DNA of 64,000 bases from Hyalella azteca (taxonomy: Eukaryota > Arthropoda > Malacostraca > Amphipoda > Hyalellidae), in assembly GCF_000764305.2 (NCBI RefSeq), contig NW_025944539.1, positions 806,001-870,000 on the forward strand. Reading direction: 5' to 3'. The position numbers and the translations under genes were made by a program. Each line of letters opens with the position of its first letter. Position 1 is the stretch's first letter. A model generated the notes under the pieces. The model was not told where the DNA came from and did no database searches. It saw only the letters and a program-made list of their open reading frames with translations. Of this stretch, positions 22,707 through 34,506 are shown piece after piece.

Positions 22707-24356
22707 GAGAATATAGCGCCTTTAGTAAAACTTTAGGCTGAAATTCTCATCCACCTAGCCAGCGCCCGCACTAAAAGCTACAGGACCGAGTTACATGGAT
22801 ATCTTTAGGAAAAAATTTGAATTCAAGTCTGAAATCAGAGTCGTTTCAGTAATTTTTTAGTATCCGTTAAACGTTGACCTGTTCTCAGAATGTTTGTGAA
22901 ACAATAACTTGACCAAAAGAGGAACGAGCGCAACTTGGTCCATGAAAAAGTATCAATACGCTGGTAAAACATTGTCTTAAGCAAATAAACTATAAAATTA
23001 AATGTTAAATTATAAAAGTTTTATTTGGTAACTCTTCAATATAAACAGATCTTAGTTATAATTTATCAAAAAATATTGCACAGTGTAACTGGCGCCTTCA
23101 GTTTCGAAGTGGACTTTCATTTTCTTCGGGGAAAAACTTGAACCTCAAAACAACCAAAAAAAGAAGCCAATAGCGAGCATGAAGCGTTGTTTACGGTCGT
23201 GTTTTGAAGCTGCTTAAGGGTTTCTTAATGGGCTTCTTCCGACCCTGCAAAAATTTATTTCCAGATTACATATGGTCCATCGTTGGCCGTCTCCAATTCG
23301 CCTATAATCGTTATGAAGGTGGACAGAGACTCCATCTAGCGAGGCGTAATGGAGCAACTGCAAGACGGATTATCGATACCGTGAAACATCGATCGTTCAA
23401 TTTGTCGTTGACGAATTATCCTGAACGTCAATTTGAAGCGACGGTCGCGCGTCTCCGCTCTGAATGACGCGCGATTTATCGGTAACGGACGTCGACGCTG
23501 CAGAGGTTGACACTATAGCCCGCGCTTACTAACGTAATAAAGACGAGTTCTTAATAGATTACCGGGCTAAAAAGATATGATTTATGAGCAGCCGTGCAGC
23601 TCTGAAGATAATGAGAATCATTGTGGAGACTAGGGTTCGGATTTGCAATTGATGGAGACTGCCTCAACAGTTTCACTGGGAAGACCTAGATTTCTTTTCA
23701 AAGCTTTACGAAACAAAGGCACCGTTTTAATTAATGATAAATGTATAGCGAATCAATTTGTCTCCTATTGAAAGTTATGACGTAAATGCGGAATCGTCAT
23801 TCCTTATCATATGCAGTAATTAGTGGCTTAAAAAAAAGTTTTCTCTTTCAGTTTTGAGTTGCAAGTATAAACGAGCGAAAAATGACATTTATCCCATCTT
23901 TTATAGAGGACGCTCGGTAAAAGTAAAGTTGAGGGACAGATTACAACTAAGCCTCTCGCAACTGAGCTTAAGGCCCCGTGATTACATTCTAATTTAGAAG
24001 AATTATTCAGGAAAGAAAGTCACTTTTAATGACATTGTTCTTACAGAATAAATCTGCTTTGCTACACAATGGAATGCCTCGCTGTTGTGATACAGTCTAG
24101 AATGTAAAGCCTACGTCCAAGATGGGAATTTAAAATTGTTTAGCGTGGGTGGAATAATTAAGACATTATTTTTGTTGTCATCCTGAATCTGCATATAAAA
24201 TAGTCCTCCGAAGTCAAAATAAAATTCAATGTCAGTTTTATTTAAATAAAACATTAATTTTTCATATACATATTTTGCCGAGATATTTTTTTACTTCCCT
24301 TTTAAAATTTTTTCGGCAAGCGAATATCGTACAAGACATCTTGTCAGGAGTTAAAG
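22707..24356. other. Unassigned stretch
   Basis: No gene recognised. 23200-23470 is a GC- and CpG-richer patch containing an 87-codon plus-strand frame starting at 23204; its translation shows no motif I know and no clear splice signals, so it is not called. Confidence 0.35.
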
Positions 24357-24550
24357 ATTGAGATAGTATAAAGATATAATTAAGATTAAGCTTAGTAAAT
24401 AGATTTAGCTTAATATCGAGATAGAGCTCAATAGGGATAAATATTCATGGGGATAAATCTTAACATAGAGATAAATCTTAATACGGAGATAAATCGTAAT
24501 ATCAAGATCAATCTTAATATAGAGATAAAGCTTGAGATAAAGAAAAAGCT
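24357..24550. repeat. Degenerate 18-bp tandem repeat
   Basis: Repeats of gagataaatcttaatata with many substitutions (gataaatcgtaatatcaa, gatcaatcttaatataga, gataaagcttgagataaa). About ten units. Confidence 0.7.
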
Positions 24551-25409
24551 TATTATCCGGTATATTCTCAACGAAATTACAATGTTCCTTCACTTTAGTA
24601 GTGAAGCAAGTTCGTTTTGCTAATGCAAATTCGAGGGATAACAACTTCAATATTTTCATACCGTACAAAAAGATTTTACGTCCTAAATCCTAAATACTAC
24701 AAGCTTACAACAAGGAAAACCGATACACGAAGATGGCAAATACAATTAATGATGCCCTATTGGTTCTAAACTAGTAGTACGCGTACCATTAGTGGTACGC
24801 GTACCATTAGTGGTAAGTGAGGGTCCTCTAAGTGGTAGGTACTCGAGAGCAATTTATTGTTAAATAAAGAGCCCTCTGTATGGCAATATCCTTCTAAGTG
24901 GTACTCGAGGGCACTTTGTGTGGCATGAGCTGTCTATGTGGTACGTGTAAAATTTGGGGTCATGAACGGCTTCTTAGTCCCTTTCTACTTATGTTTTACT
25001 TCAAAATTTATTTACGTGAATCGGCCGAATACAATAAGTGACCGATTCGCGTCTGATCCAGTTCTAAGCCGAGTATGGCTAGCCTCTAAAGTCCTAAAAC
25101 AGAATCTGGATTTAGATGAGGTATTGTGACGAATTATATAATCTACCGGTAACTGGCATCTGTTGCTACAAGCACCTAGCCTGGTCCCAAGAGTTAGATT
25201 CAAAGATGACATTCACCTAATGCACTATTATCTGTTGAATTCAGACAGAACATTTACTTTACCCACTAATTATTTTTACTGTAAGTTTAATAAAATGGAA
25301 CTAATACTACATATCAATGGTTAACATGCAGTCGTTTGCTGGCCACGGATAACTGGCGGTACACGTACGAATAGGCACGAGCCCTCAAGCAGTACTCGGT
25401 CACGTCACA
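24551..25409. other. Unassigned stretch with short palindromic duplications
   Basis: 24776-24812 contains two copies of an 18-bp unit (gtacgcgtaccattagtg) including the perfect palindrome ggtacgcgtacc at 24794-24805. 24830-24945 repeats the phrase ctaagtggtactcgagggca loosely. No gene recognised. Confidence 0.4.
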
Positions 25410-25625
25410 TGCAGAGGCAGTAACTGCAATGCTGTAACTTCACTGCAGTAAATGCACTGATGTAACTGCACTGCTGTAAGTTCACTGCAGTAACTGCACT
25501 GTTGTAACTTCACTTTACACTGCCCTGCAACAACTGCACTGATGTAAATGCATTGCAGTAACTTCACTGGCTGCAGCAATTGCACTGCTGTAGCTGCACT
25601 CCCGTAGCTGCACCTCTGTAACAGC
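25410..25625. repeat. Irregular repeat of 'gtaactgcactg' words
   Basis: The 14-base word tgcagtaactgcac and relatives (ctgtaacttcactg, ctgatgtaactgcac) recur about fifteen times at 14- or 28-bp spacing. Units are diverged, so an old array. Confidence 0.75.
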
Positions 25626-26204
25626 ACGAAAGGGCTTACGGAAAAATACGTACTCAGCAGTTGATCGCTCATAAACAATGCTCTTCATAAAAGGTAGGTG
25701 CTAACCCCCTGAAAATAGCCTTGTCACGCACAAATGAGATGCTCGTTACCGCAGCTGCGTGGACACCTTAGCCCACACGTCACCCATAATACCCACTCAC
25801 ACAGCCTATTATTCAGCCCACACGTCACCCATAAAACGCACTCACACACCCTCTTATTTTCTCCGAGTCGTCGCTTTCCTGATGCATTGGCCGGTGCCCC
25901 CACAACATCATCATGAACATCATAAGAATTGCATAGACATGCATAATTTTTCTTTTGCCCTAGAGAGCAGAAGGGACCAAAATTTACAGCGATCGTTTTG
26001 TGATTCGTTAATGTGTTATGTTAAATACGTCAAAAGAAATAGTCGAGTTTGTTAAAATTAGCAAAAGGAATTTTCTTCACGGTTCAGCATTGATGTAAGC
26101 CTTCACACTTAAAACCTATTGTAATATAATCAATGAGTATTCAGCAAGATTACTAAAATAATGGAGTTTCGATGCATAGATGGATTTATAATGTGTTCAA
26201 TAAC
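25626..26204. other. Short duplication and unassigned sequence
   Basis: 25770-25855 has a two-copy direct repeat (agcccacacgtcacccataa followed by acccactcacacagcctatt / cgcactcacacaccctctt; unit about 48 bp). Otherwise no feature recognised. Confidence 0.45.
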
Positions 26205-26430
26205 CTCCTTGCTATCCACTACACAGTTGTAGTAGTGCACCGACACAGTCTCATTATCCTCCTAGTTATCCTCTGCTCAGCGGTATCAGTGCACCGACAG
26301 TCTCATTATCCTCCTAGTTATCCTCTGCTCAGCGGTAACATTATCCTCCTAGTTATCCACTGCTCAGCGGTAGCAGTGCACCGACACAGTCTCATTATTG
26401 TCCTAGTTATCCTCTGCTCAGCGGTAGCAG
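26205..26430. repeat. Minisatellite, about 54-bp unit, 4-5 copies
   Basis: Unit ctcagcggtagcagtgcacc, then gacacagtctcattatcctc and ctagttatcctctg. One unit is shortened to about 36 bp around 26330. Diverged at the left end. Confidence 0.85.
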
Positions 26431-29400
26431 TGTGCGCATGAAAGCCTCCAATTAGATCGCATTCCAAGACTCTAGGAACATTCCCGCCAGACGGCGTTCC
26501 TGCTATCAAATAGTTTCCGATTGGCAAAAGTTTTAATTTGAAGTACGTGCAGAAATGGTCTAATGACATTATTTAATATAAGTAAATAGGGTACATTGCG
26601 CACCTGGATATAGCAGGATTCTAAAAAATCACTTGATATAAATCGAAAGTTCTTGCTATGATGCGAGAAATGAATTACATATTAGAAAGTCAGAAGTTTG
26701 GAGATAAATTGCTTGAAAAGAATTTATTTAGCTATCAGCAGTACGAGGTGCAACCGACGAAAGTGTCTGTTGCTTCTCTGCTACGGTGCACTCAGTAACA
26801 GAATATATGCTTTCTCGTGTGTGGGACGAGTTTGGTTACCGTTTAGATGTTTGCCGAGCAGCACCTATTAAACATTTATAAATATTAAAAAACTTTGAAT
26901 CTTTCTCTTTCCAATGGAGTATAAATTACTCATTTTGAATTTATACTTAAATAGATACGAATTTATTAAATTGTGTCCATCATTTAGAATAACCCTGAAT
27001 TATTTAATAAAACGAAGCATTCCTTTGACACAAAAAAAATGAATATTTTGCCTCACAGCTCCAGGCCTCAGGACTTACACGCATTTGCAAAACTGTCTAT
27101 TTCAAGGAAACACAAACTATGTGCAAAATATGAGCTCATTTTCGAAGAAAATAATTTTTGACATTAGCCAATTCTTGAAAAAATGTCAATGTACGTACAG
27201 ACTTGCATAAAAGGCAAAAAAAAAAACATTTTCTGGTGACGTTCATCTTAGATATTTTATTTATGTCGTGAAACAAGAAAAATACTCCACTGAAATTCAG
27301 ACGCCGAAAAGTGGTCGAGGCGAATATTGCAGCGTCGGCATAAATGGCTAAAAAGCTTTGCAGTAAAGCAGACTTGGCGACGCCTCCTGAGACTCTAACT
27401 TCCTCTGGTATTCAAAGATAGGAAATAGAGTCGACATAATATAACATTTTCTCATTACTTATTTTTTATGGCGCATGCATTAGGTATCCTTGCTTTCTCA
27501 TAGTTGCGTCTCAATAATGCTTTCCAAAAGTAGACTTTGTTGAATTACTTCTCAAATGCACAGTTTACATGTCCTGTTCGCCTGCTTGCGAGTCACGCGC
27601 AAGATCCCTGTACGTTGTAGGTTTTGTTATCATCTTCAGTTTTAGTTCGGTGCTGGCTCGAGAATTATGAATAGCAAATATTTGGTACGTGTGTTTTAGT
27701 ATTTTAATATTTAGTATTAGATATAGTTTTAGTTATTAGTTTAGTTTTAGTATTATATTCTTTTTAGTATTTACAGCAGTTTTTATATCATGAACATGAC
27801 AGATGTTCGAAATCAATGATTTTACTTCTCGATAAGTCATGCCTTTTGTGCAATAATAATTTTTAGTTACCATTTTTGTCATTGTATCTCGCTTGTTCTT
27901 TTCAAAAAATATAATTTTAGTAAGAGTGAACGGCAAAATCATGTATTCAAAGTTTTTCTTAATGAATATCCGTAACGAAACACATTTGATTCGTGTCAAC
28001 AACACACTTTTCCTGGGGGGAAGGATACCTAATTACTATAAATTCAGGTGATAAAACAATATACATCACATCTTAAAATAATTACGCATGCTGTGTAAAG
28101 ATGCATCGTAAACGTCTCTATGGAAGGTCTTAGGACAAATTATCTGTTTCCACGACAGTACAAATTATCAAATGCCGTCGACACAACTTTTCATATCTCA
28201 TAAACATGTTCACGTCTTCTTATTATTGCTACGTCCCGTAGGCCCCGTAAAACTTGATGGGTGGGGCAGCAATCTAGCTGAAGGCCGCGGTATAAATGGA
28301 TCTCACTGAGAGAAATGAACCGCATGCAAATATCGCCCGGAGAATTGATCATATAAGATCGCCTAATCTCGACCGAGCAGATAGTTTAGTTCAATGTTTA
28401 TTCTCTATGCTTAAGAATGTATTTCCTAGAAAGAAAACTGCACCTAACATCGATTTGAATTGAATAAATTATATATTGAACTCAATTTGACATCAGTAGG
28501 GCATGCAAAAGCAACAGGGATTGCTAACAAGCTTTTACACCTCGCGAGCTTTCGAAAAAAAAAACTTTAGCGAAAAATAAATATGCAGAAAATTCAGGAT
28601 AGCTTAAATTTATATACAAGCAGGTCATATACAGAAAGGCCCCAAGTTGAGATAAAGATTTGTAAGTACTTTTAATGTTGATATCACAAATAATATAATA
28701 AATAGGGATGAAAGTTTTGCATGTTTTCAATAATATTCTTGCAATTAGGATTTTTGGGCGTGTGTATAAAATCAGAAGAAAAGAAAGAGAAAGTTTCTTA
28801 GAAAGAAAATAATTTATTAGAATGAATAAATAAAGCTTAATTTGATTTAATATATTTGTAATAGACCGTTCTGCTCACTGAAATTCACACACAAATTTTT
28901 ACAAATAAATTCCATTTAGAAATAAAAAATTTCAAGTGAAAGCATGACATGATTTTTTAAATTACTAGTTTTTATAACTAAATAAAACCAGTTAAACATG
29001 TACGAGATGAATTATTTATAAAATATCCAACAGAGCAAAACTCATCTTCTAATTTGATCTCGGAAAGACAAGGCCCAAGGCTTTAATTTCTTAAAAAAAA
29101 CATGGCATTTCAGTTGCAAAAAATAAACTAAATTCTTGTATTTTACAACGGAAAATAATCAATCAAATCGTATCATCAATAATACCATGTTACATATGGA
29201 GTTGTAATATGGTAAAATATATAACATTATCATCATGCCTGGAGCATGATGATAATGTTGGACATGAGACATTGGAACATGAACGACATGAATACTGAAG
29301 AGAAGATAAGAATCATGTTCATTCAAAATCGCATAAAACAAGATCTAGGAAGTATGATACGGTATGCTGGTCTTAATGGCTAAAGCATCTGAACGTTGTC

Positions 29401-29564
29401 TCGACATGCGCTGTGCCTTTGTTTACGGTTAGATTAACCGTCAATGCTTCGAGTTTCTAAGGACCATTTAACCAGTAACAGTCAATAGACAAACGGTTAT
29501 AATGACCTTATTGTTTATTATGATCTAAACCCTTCCATATTGAATTTTATCTTATAAACTCATC
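26431..29564. other. Unassigned AT-rich stretch
   Basis: No gene recognised. 27690-27775 is a ttagt-rich low-complexity run. At about 28285 ggtataaatgg is followed 15-20 bases on by tctcactgag, a weak TATA/initiator-like pair. Frames 27736-28005 and 28524-28730 (minus) have no motif. A long perfect hairpin at 29223-29259 is listed separately. Confidence 0.3.
29223..29259. other. Perfect 16-bp hairpin with 5-base loop
   Basis: AACATTATCATCATGC (29223-29238) and GCATGATGATAATGTT (29244-29259) are exact reverse complements around CTGGA. This is the longest perfect short hairpin I noticed in the window. It could be a structured RNA precursor, a replication-slippage product or chance; no family copy is visible. 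Confidence 0.65.
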
Positions 29565-29735
29565 TTACTGAATGTCGCCATCTAAATAGGATTATCTATC
29601 CCCATCTTATAGGATTGAATAGGATTATCTACCCCATCTTATTGTATAATACCTTATAAACTCGTCTTGTTGAATGGCATTATCTACCCCCAACTTATTG
29701 AATATCATAATCTTAACGCATCATATTGAATATGA
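29565..29735. repeat. Degenerate tandem repeat 'atcttattgaat...attatctacccc'
   Basis: Phrases such as aggattatctatccccatct, tataggattgaat, ggcattatctacccccaact and tattgaatatcataatctta recur at about 35-50 bp. Poorly preserved, about five units. Confidence 0.55.
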
Positions 29736-30747
29736 TCATCCTAAGACAAGACGATCTTCATTCAAGCAGATCTCATTACTCACCACCATCGTCGCTGTAC
29801 TGCAATCTGTCGTCGTTCCACTGTTCGCGGAATGTCATTTGAATCCCGAACTCCTGGCAGAGAAATGATTTTAAGATAAGAAACCTTCGGATAAAATTAC
29901 ATAAGAAATTAGTTATTTCTTTACTAACAATTATTATATTTATTTATTTATGAATCAAGTTTTCGCTTTTGATACTTTTTACGTATCAGGGATACGTCTG
30001 GTTTGATTTCGGTTCGCACTTTGGGTAAGAAAGTGTCATAATTTGCGCAATATAAATTGATTCTTCCGAGTATCGAAATATATTATTCTATAGCCTTAAA
30101 TCGAGGGCTGTCACATCAGTTAAAATTCGTTTCTTAAAATATTTTATTTTATTATTATCTTTTTCACATATTCATAAGCAATACAATCCCGATGAGCTTT
30201 AATTTTCCGTCAAGGCTGGGAGCGGTTAGACTTTTTCAACGACTTCTTGCAATTAGACATAATTCATGCTAGTTTAACAATTTCCTCATAATAAAATAAC
30301 AAATAAATACTCCAGAAAATTCAAAATTAGCGCTGGCAAGAATGGATTACATAGCAACATGAGTAATTACGAAGTTCAATTTTGTTTTTGTTAAAGGCTC
30401 TGATAAGAGAGAAAAATAAAGCTTAATAAAAATATGAGTGAACTCTGGCCCTAGAATTTTTGGCATGCCTATAATAGATTGATATTTTCTTCTGATTCTG
30501 TAACTAGTGGCAATTTATCAAGTATATTATTCTCCTATCAGCTAAATTACATATTTTGTCATTCTCCACTTAGTGACCTAGTTGGGATGTTGTTCAATTC
30601 TTGAATTAGAGACCAAAAGTTATGCAAGAATGCCCCAAATATTGACGATTTTCCTAATGAAGATATAAAAATCTAAGATAAAACATTCCATTGTAATATT
30701 GAACATTTTTATTACTTAAATTATTAGACGCCAGCGACTTGTAAAAG
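29736..30747. other. Unassigned AT-rich stretch
   Basis: No gene, RNA or repeat recognised. Confidence 0.3.
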
Positions 30748-30976
30748 TTCATGACTAGTACTCAGTTCGTGACTAGCACTCAGTTTATGACTAGTACTCA
30801 GTTCGTGACTAGTACTCAGTTCGTGACTAGCACTCAGTTTATGACTAGTACTCAGTTCATGACTAGTACTCAGTTCATGACTAGCACTCAGTTCATGACT
30901 AGTACTCAGTTCATGACTAGCACTCAGTTCATGACTAGCACCCACTTCATGACTAGTATTCAGTTCATGATAAGTA
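30748..30976. repeat. Minisatellite, 18-bp unit, about 13 copies
   Basis: Unit actcagttcatgactagt with alternating tagt/tagc and ttcatg/ttcgtg/tttatg variants. The 18-bp period gives open frames on both strands made of a six-residue word, not a gene. Confidence 0.96.
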
Positions 30977-32555
30977 TCACTAGTACAAAAGTACAATACA
31001 ACCTACCATGTTGTAGTCGTCTATCTTGGTGATGGCTCGTATCATGATGTTGATGACAACTCTAGTGTAGTCAGCGTGTTGATCTGTGAGACGAAAAAAA
31101 CTTGGTTCATTCCAAATTATCGAAATTGTATTATTATTCTACCATCAATTGTTATTAATTATATATTATTATAATTTTAATTATTATCGACGCGTTTTCT
31201 TCATCTGCCGCAACGTTCCAACCGAAACAAACAGTGCATTTCAAACAATGATACATCAATGTCTTATCATAAGGACTTGAAAGATGAAAAAATATCGTTT
31301 TCAAATTCAGAATTAAATTACAATTTTCATTAAATTCATCCAGATGTCAAAACCAGATATTACAATTAGTCCGAATGTCATGTGGGCTTTGACGAGAGGC
31401 AGTATACATTTAATGTACGAGCCTGTCGATTGGAGAAGGAACTTAAATTTAAATTTCAAGTGGAATCAGAAGAGCAATTTTCTTCTAAGCCATTAATTCG
31501 TACATAGAGGTAACAAATAAATAGATTTATAAACTTGATGTTTTCCATCAAACATGATAAACTAAAATAAAACGTGCTACTAAATTTTTAGTCATCAAAT
31601 CTTCGAAAACGTAAAGGAAACCTTAAAATCGCCGATGCTCCTTATTCTTATTTAACATTTTGACGCAATTAAAAAGTGCATTTTTTAGCGGCACTCCCAT
31701 TCGCTTTCTCTGCAGCAGAAAACACAGAGGATATGGATGCCAAAACGAAGTATTTGGCACCAACCAACAGGATTACAGTCAACGAGCTGTCCGAACTGAC
31801 TAGAGGCTTAAATTGACTATAGACTAGAGACTAGTGACTAGAGGCTTAAATTGAGCCATGAGAGCATGAAGGGAAAAACAAAATGTCAGGCTTACGGTGA
31901 GGCATGGAAAAATGGCCTCCAGTCAACTCCGTAAATTCAATAACTCTTTTCGCACTCGTTCGTTGGGCGGAAAGGTAGAGATAAAGCAATGAAAGATGTA
32001 GGGAAAGTTTGATTGAGTATTTTTTGATTAAAAAATTAATGTAACACAAAATTAATTCAGATATTTCTCGTTTAACTGGTCCAGTCAGCCTAAATGCATG
32101 TGCTCCGTGAACATGGCGAGAATTCACGTTTTGTAATATGCTTCCGAGATAACTATATATATTTTTACTCATTTTTTAATTACACTAAATTCAACAGAAA
32201 ATATAGTTGAAATCCACTCAAACAAAATTAAAAAGTTTAAGGCTAAAAATATTATCAAAAGTCTTCGCGTGGAAGGGTTTTTTAGCTCTACAACAGTTAT
32301 TAATTCACTGAAAGTGAAGCTCGCATCAATAATTATATGCAAGGCTTATACAGAGTAACGCTTCCTAAATATGCCAATTAATCTTTAAAAGCGAACAAAA
32401 AACAATATTATAACAATGATATATCCTCGAGTAAAGTGCAAGAATGCGAACATGTTGTACAAAAAAAAAATATCTAACACTGTAGAAAAAATCTCGACAT
32501 GATCCGCGACTTGTGGCAAGTCACAACAGCGCTGGCTATTTAAGACATAGCGGTG
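30977..32555. other. Unassigned stretch
   Basis: No gene recognised. 31800-31855 has a short duplication (agaggcttaaattga and gactagagactagtgactag). The 108-codon minus frame 31846-32172 has no motif I know and starts in AT-rich sequence; not called. Confidence 0.3.
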
Positions 32556-32712
32556 TTTTTAGCGCATTTTCTCATTTATGGAAATAATGCACTATTATGC
32601 TCGCCGTGTCCGTCTGTCTGTCCGTCCGTCTGTCCGTGACCTCAAGTTTTCGTCGACGAGAAAATGCGCTCTCTGTCACTCACTGCAGTGAGTACTGAGT
32701 TATATTTTTTTA
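32556..32712 (-). mobile_element. Element M, copy 2 (reverse orientation)
   Basis: Reads TTTTTAGCGCATTTTCTCAT at the left, then the microsatellite on the complementary strand (GTCCGTCTGTCTGTCCGTCC type, 32609-32638), then TTTTCGTCGACGAGAAAATG and CACTCACTGCAGTGAGTACT at the right. Complement of the plan of copies 1, 3 and 4. Confidence 0.8.
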
Positions 32713-32837
32713 AAGCAATGCGAAGTAGGCCATAGAAGCGCAGTCCGAGACTCGGAAATCCTCGAAGCGAATAGCGCGGTGCCAAATATTGGGGCGTATG
32801 TCGCGCAGGGTCAATCCTCGGCTGACTTGCAATCACC
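32713..32837. other. Short unassigned segment
   Basis: Unique sequence between element M copy 2 and the 30-bp array; nothing recognised. Confidence 0.3.
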
Positions 32838-33108
32838 TCGGACAATCCCTGTATGGCTGCTACAGCGGCGGACAATCCCTGTATGGCTGCTGCGGCAGCA
32901 GGCAATCCCTGTATGGCTGCTACAGCGGCGGGCAATCCCTGTATAGCTGCTGCGGCAGCAGGCAATCCCTGTATGGCTGCTACAGCGGCGGACAATCCCT
33001 GTATGGCTGCTGTGNTCTTATACACATCTAGATGTGTATAAGAGACAGCTGTATGGCTGCTGCGGCGGCTAGCAATCCCTGTATGGCTGCTGGACCGGCA
33101 GGCATTGT
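32838..33108. repeat. Minisatellite, 30-bp unit, about 8-9 copies, interrupted by adapter
   Basis: Unit caatccctgtatggctgcta followed by cagcggcgga, alternating with a tgcggcagca version to give a 60-bp higher order. The array is cut at 33015-33048 by one N and sequencing adapter, after which at least two further units follow. True copy number is unknown. Confidence 0.93.
33015..33048. other. Sequencing adapter left in assembly (Nextera junction) plus N
   Basis: After an N at 33015 come TCTTATACACATCT and AGATGTGTATAAGAGACAG, head-to-head copies of the 19-bp Tn5 mosaic end, i.e. the Nextera mate-pair circularisation junction lacking its first five bases. This is library sequence, not genome. 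Confidence 0.95.
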
Positions 33109-33149
33109 ATTATTATTAGTGCGTTAAAATGTCAAACGCGGTATGCTAT

Positions 33150-33320
33150 TATGCGGCGTGTTCATTTATGCCATCACAATATGTTATGCCGTGTCGTTAA
33201 GCCATTACAATACGTTATTTTATGTCGATATGCCATCGCAATGTTATTTCATGTCGAAATGCCATCACAATTAGTTATTTGAAGCCATTGAGCCATCACA
33301 GTCTGCCACAGCGTTATGCC
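33150..33320. repeat. Degenerate repeat 'gccatcacaat...gttat'
   Basis: Phrases gccatcacaatatgttatgc, gccattacaatacgttattt, gccatcgcaatgttatttca and gccatcacaattagttattt recur at about 36 bp. Four to five diverged units. Confidence 0.75.
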
Positions 33321-33323
33321 ATG

Positions 33324-33492
33324 CTCCTACGTCCTCACGCCACAACGGTATGTCATGTATAAGTAGCAACTTCAAGTTCAAGCAACTTCAACTCCTACGC
33401 CATCACGCCACAACGGTATGTCATCTATAAGTAGCAACTTCAAGTTCAAGCAACTTCAAGTTCAAGCAACTTCAAGTTCAAGCAACTTCACG
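33324..33492. repeat. 68-bp direct duplication ending in a 16-bp array
   Basis: Two copies (33324 and 33392) of a unit starting ctcctacg and containing cacgccacaacggtatgtca and aagtagcaacttcaagttca. The second copy runs into four repeats of aagttcaagcaacttc. Confidence 0.9.
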
Positions 33493-34055
33493 GCAACTCT
33501 AAACTAGCGTTGTCGGGAAAACTTAGCGCGCGGGAAGCCTCGAGACTGCAATAGAATCGAACAATAACGACCTCTGGCCAAAGTGTGGCACAACTCGAGC
33601 GATAAAATTAATATTTTTCATTGCCTTACAGTTCCAATAGTTTTCATTGTCTGATATTGCCAATACTTTTCATTGTTTTGTATTATGAGACTCGCAGCAA
33701 CAAAGCCACAACGAAGCTCTCCCTAGCTGTCGACATCAGAAAATGTTTAGTATGAAGGCTTAGGAAGCTTTTAAGGGAAAATAAAAAAAAACATAACTTA
33801 TTTTACTTAGTGAAATTGAGAAGTACGTTCCCATAATGCTATTAGCATCTGGGCTATGAAATAAGAGTTGTGCCTGATCCGTGTAGAATTATGGTAAATT
33901 AATTTAAAAGTATTCATGTTGCTATTATACGTAAAATCAACGCAAATTAGACTGTGGCGAGTAGAAAGTTTCTTTTATTGTTTCAAAAAAAAAAAAGCGG
34001 GCGTTCCATTGATGAGGTAGATCAGATCATTTTATAATGCGTGAGATAAAGAAGT
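33493..34055. other. Unassigned stretch
   Basis: No gene recognised. Includes a small repeat (tccaatagttttcattgtctgatattgcc / caatacttttcattgttttgtatt) and a poly(A) run near 33987. Confidence 0.3.
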
Positions 34056-34067
34056 NATAAGAGACAG
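34056..34067. other. N plus partial mosaic-end adapter
   Basis: N at 34056 is followed by ATAAGAGACAG, the last 11 bases of the Tn5 mosaic end, and then immediately by the 43-bp array. Library-derived sequence at a contig join. Confidence 0.85.
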
Positions 34068-34506
34068 CGGTGGGGCGCCTCTTCATGTTGTGGGGCCCAG
34101 TCTTCCCGTGACGGAGGAGCGGCTCTTCATGTTGTGGGCCCGTCTTCCCGTGACGGTGGAGCGGCTCTTCATGTTGTGGGCCCCGTCTTCCCGTGACGGT
34201 GGAGCGGCTCTTCATGTCGTGGACCCCGTCTTCCCGCGACGGTGGGGCGGCTCTTCATGTTGTGGGCCCTGTCTTCCCGCGACGGTGGGGCGGCACTTCA
34301 TGTTGTGGGCCCCGTTTTCCCGTGACGGAGGAGCGGCTCTTCATGTTGTGGACCCCGTCTTCCCGCGACGGTGGGGCGGCTCTTCATGTTGTGGGCCCCG
34401 TCTTCCCGTGACGGTGGGGCGGCTCTTCATGTTGTGGGCCCTGTCTTCCCGTGACGTTGGAGCGGCTCTTCATGTTGTGGGCCCGTTTTCCCGTGACAGA
34501 AGGTGT
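34068..34506. repeat. Minisatellite, 43-bp unit, about 10 copies
   Basis: Unit gtgacggtggagcggctctt, then catgttgtgggccccgtctt and ccc. Variants gcgacggtggggcgg and gtgacggaggagcgg alternate. GC-rich compared with the surroundings. Left edge is an assembly join with adapter sequence, so its true start is unknown. Confidence 0.95.

Noticed and set aside
23204..23467. 87-codon frame in a CpG-richer patch
   Set aside because: No recognised motif, no splice or promoter support, length compatible with chance.
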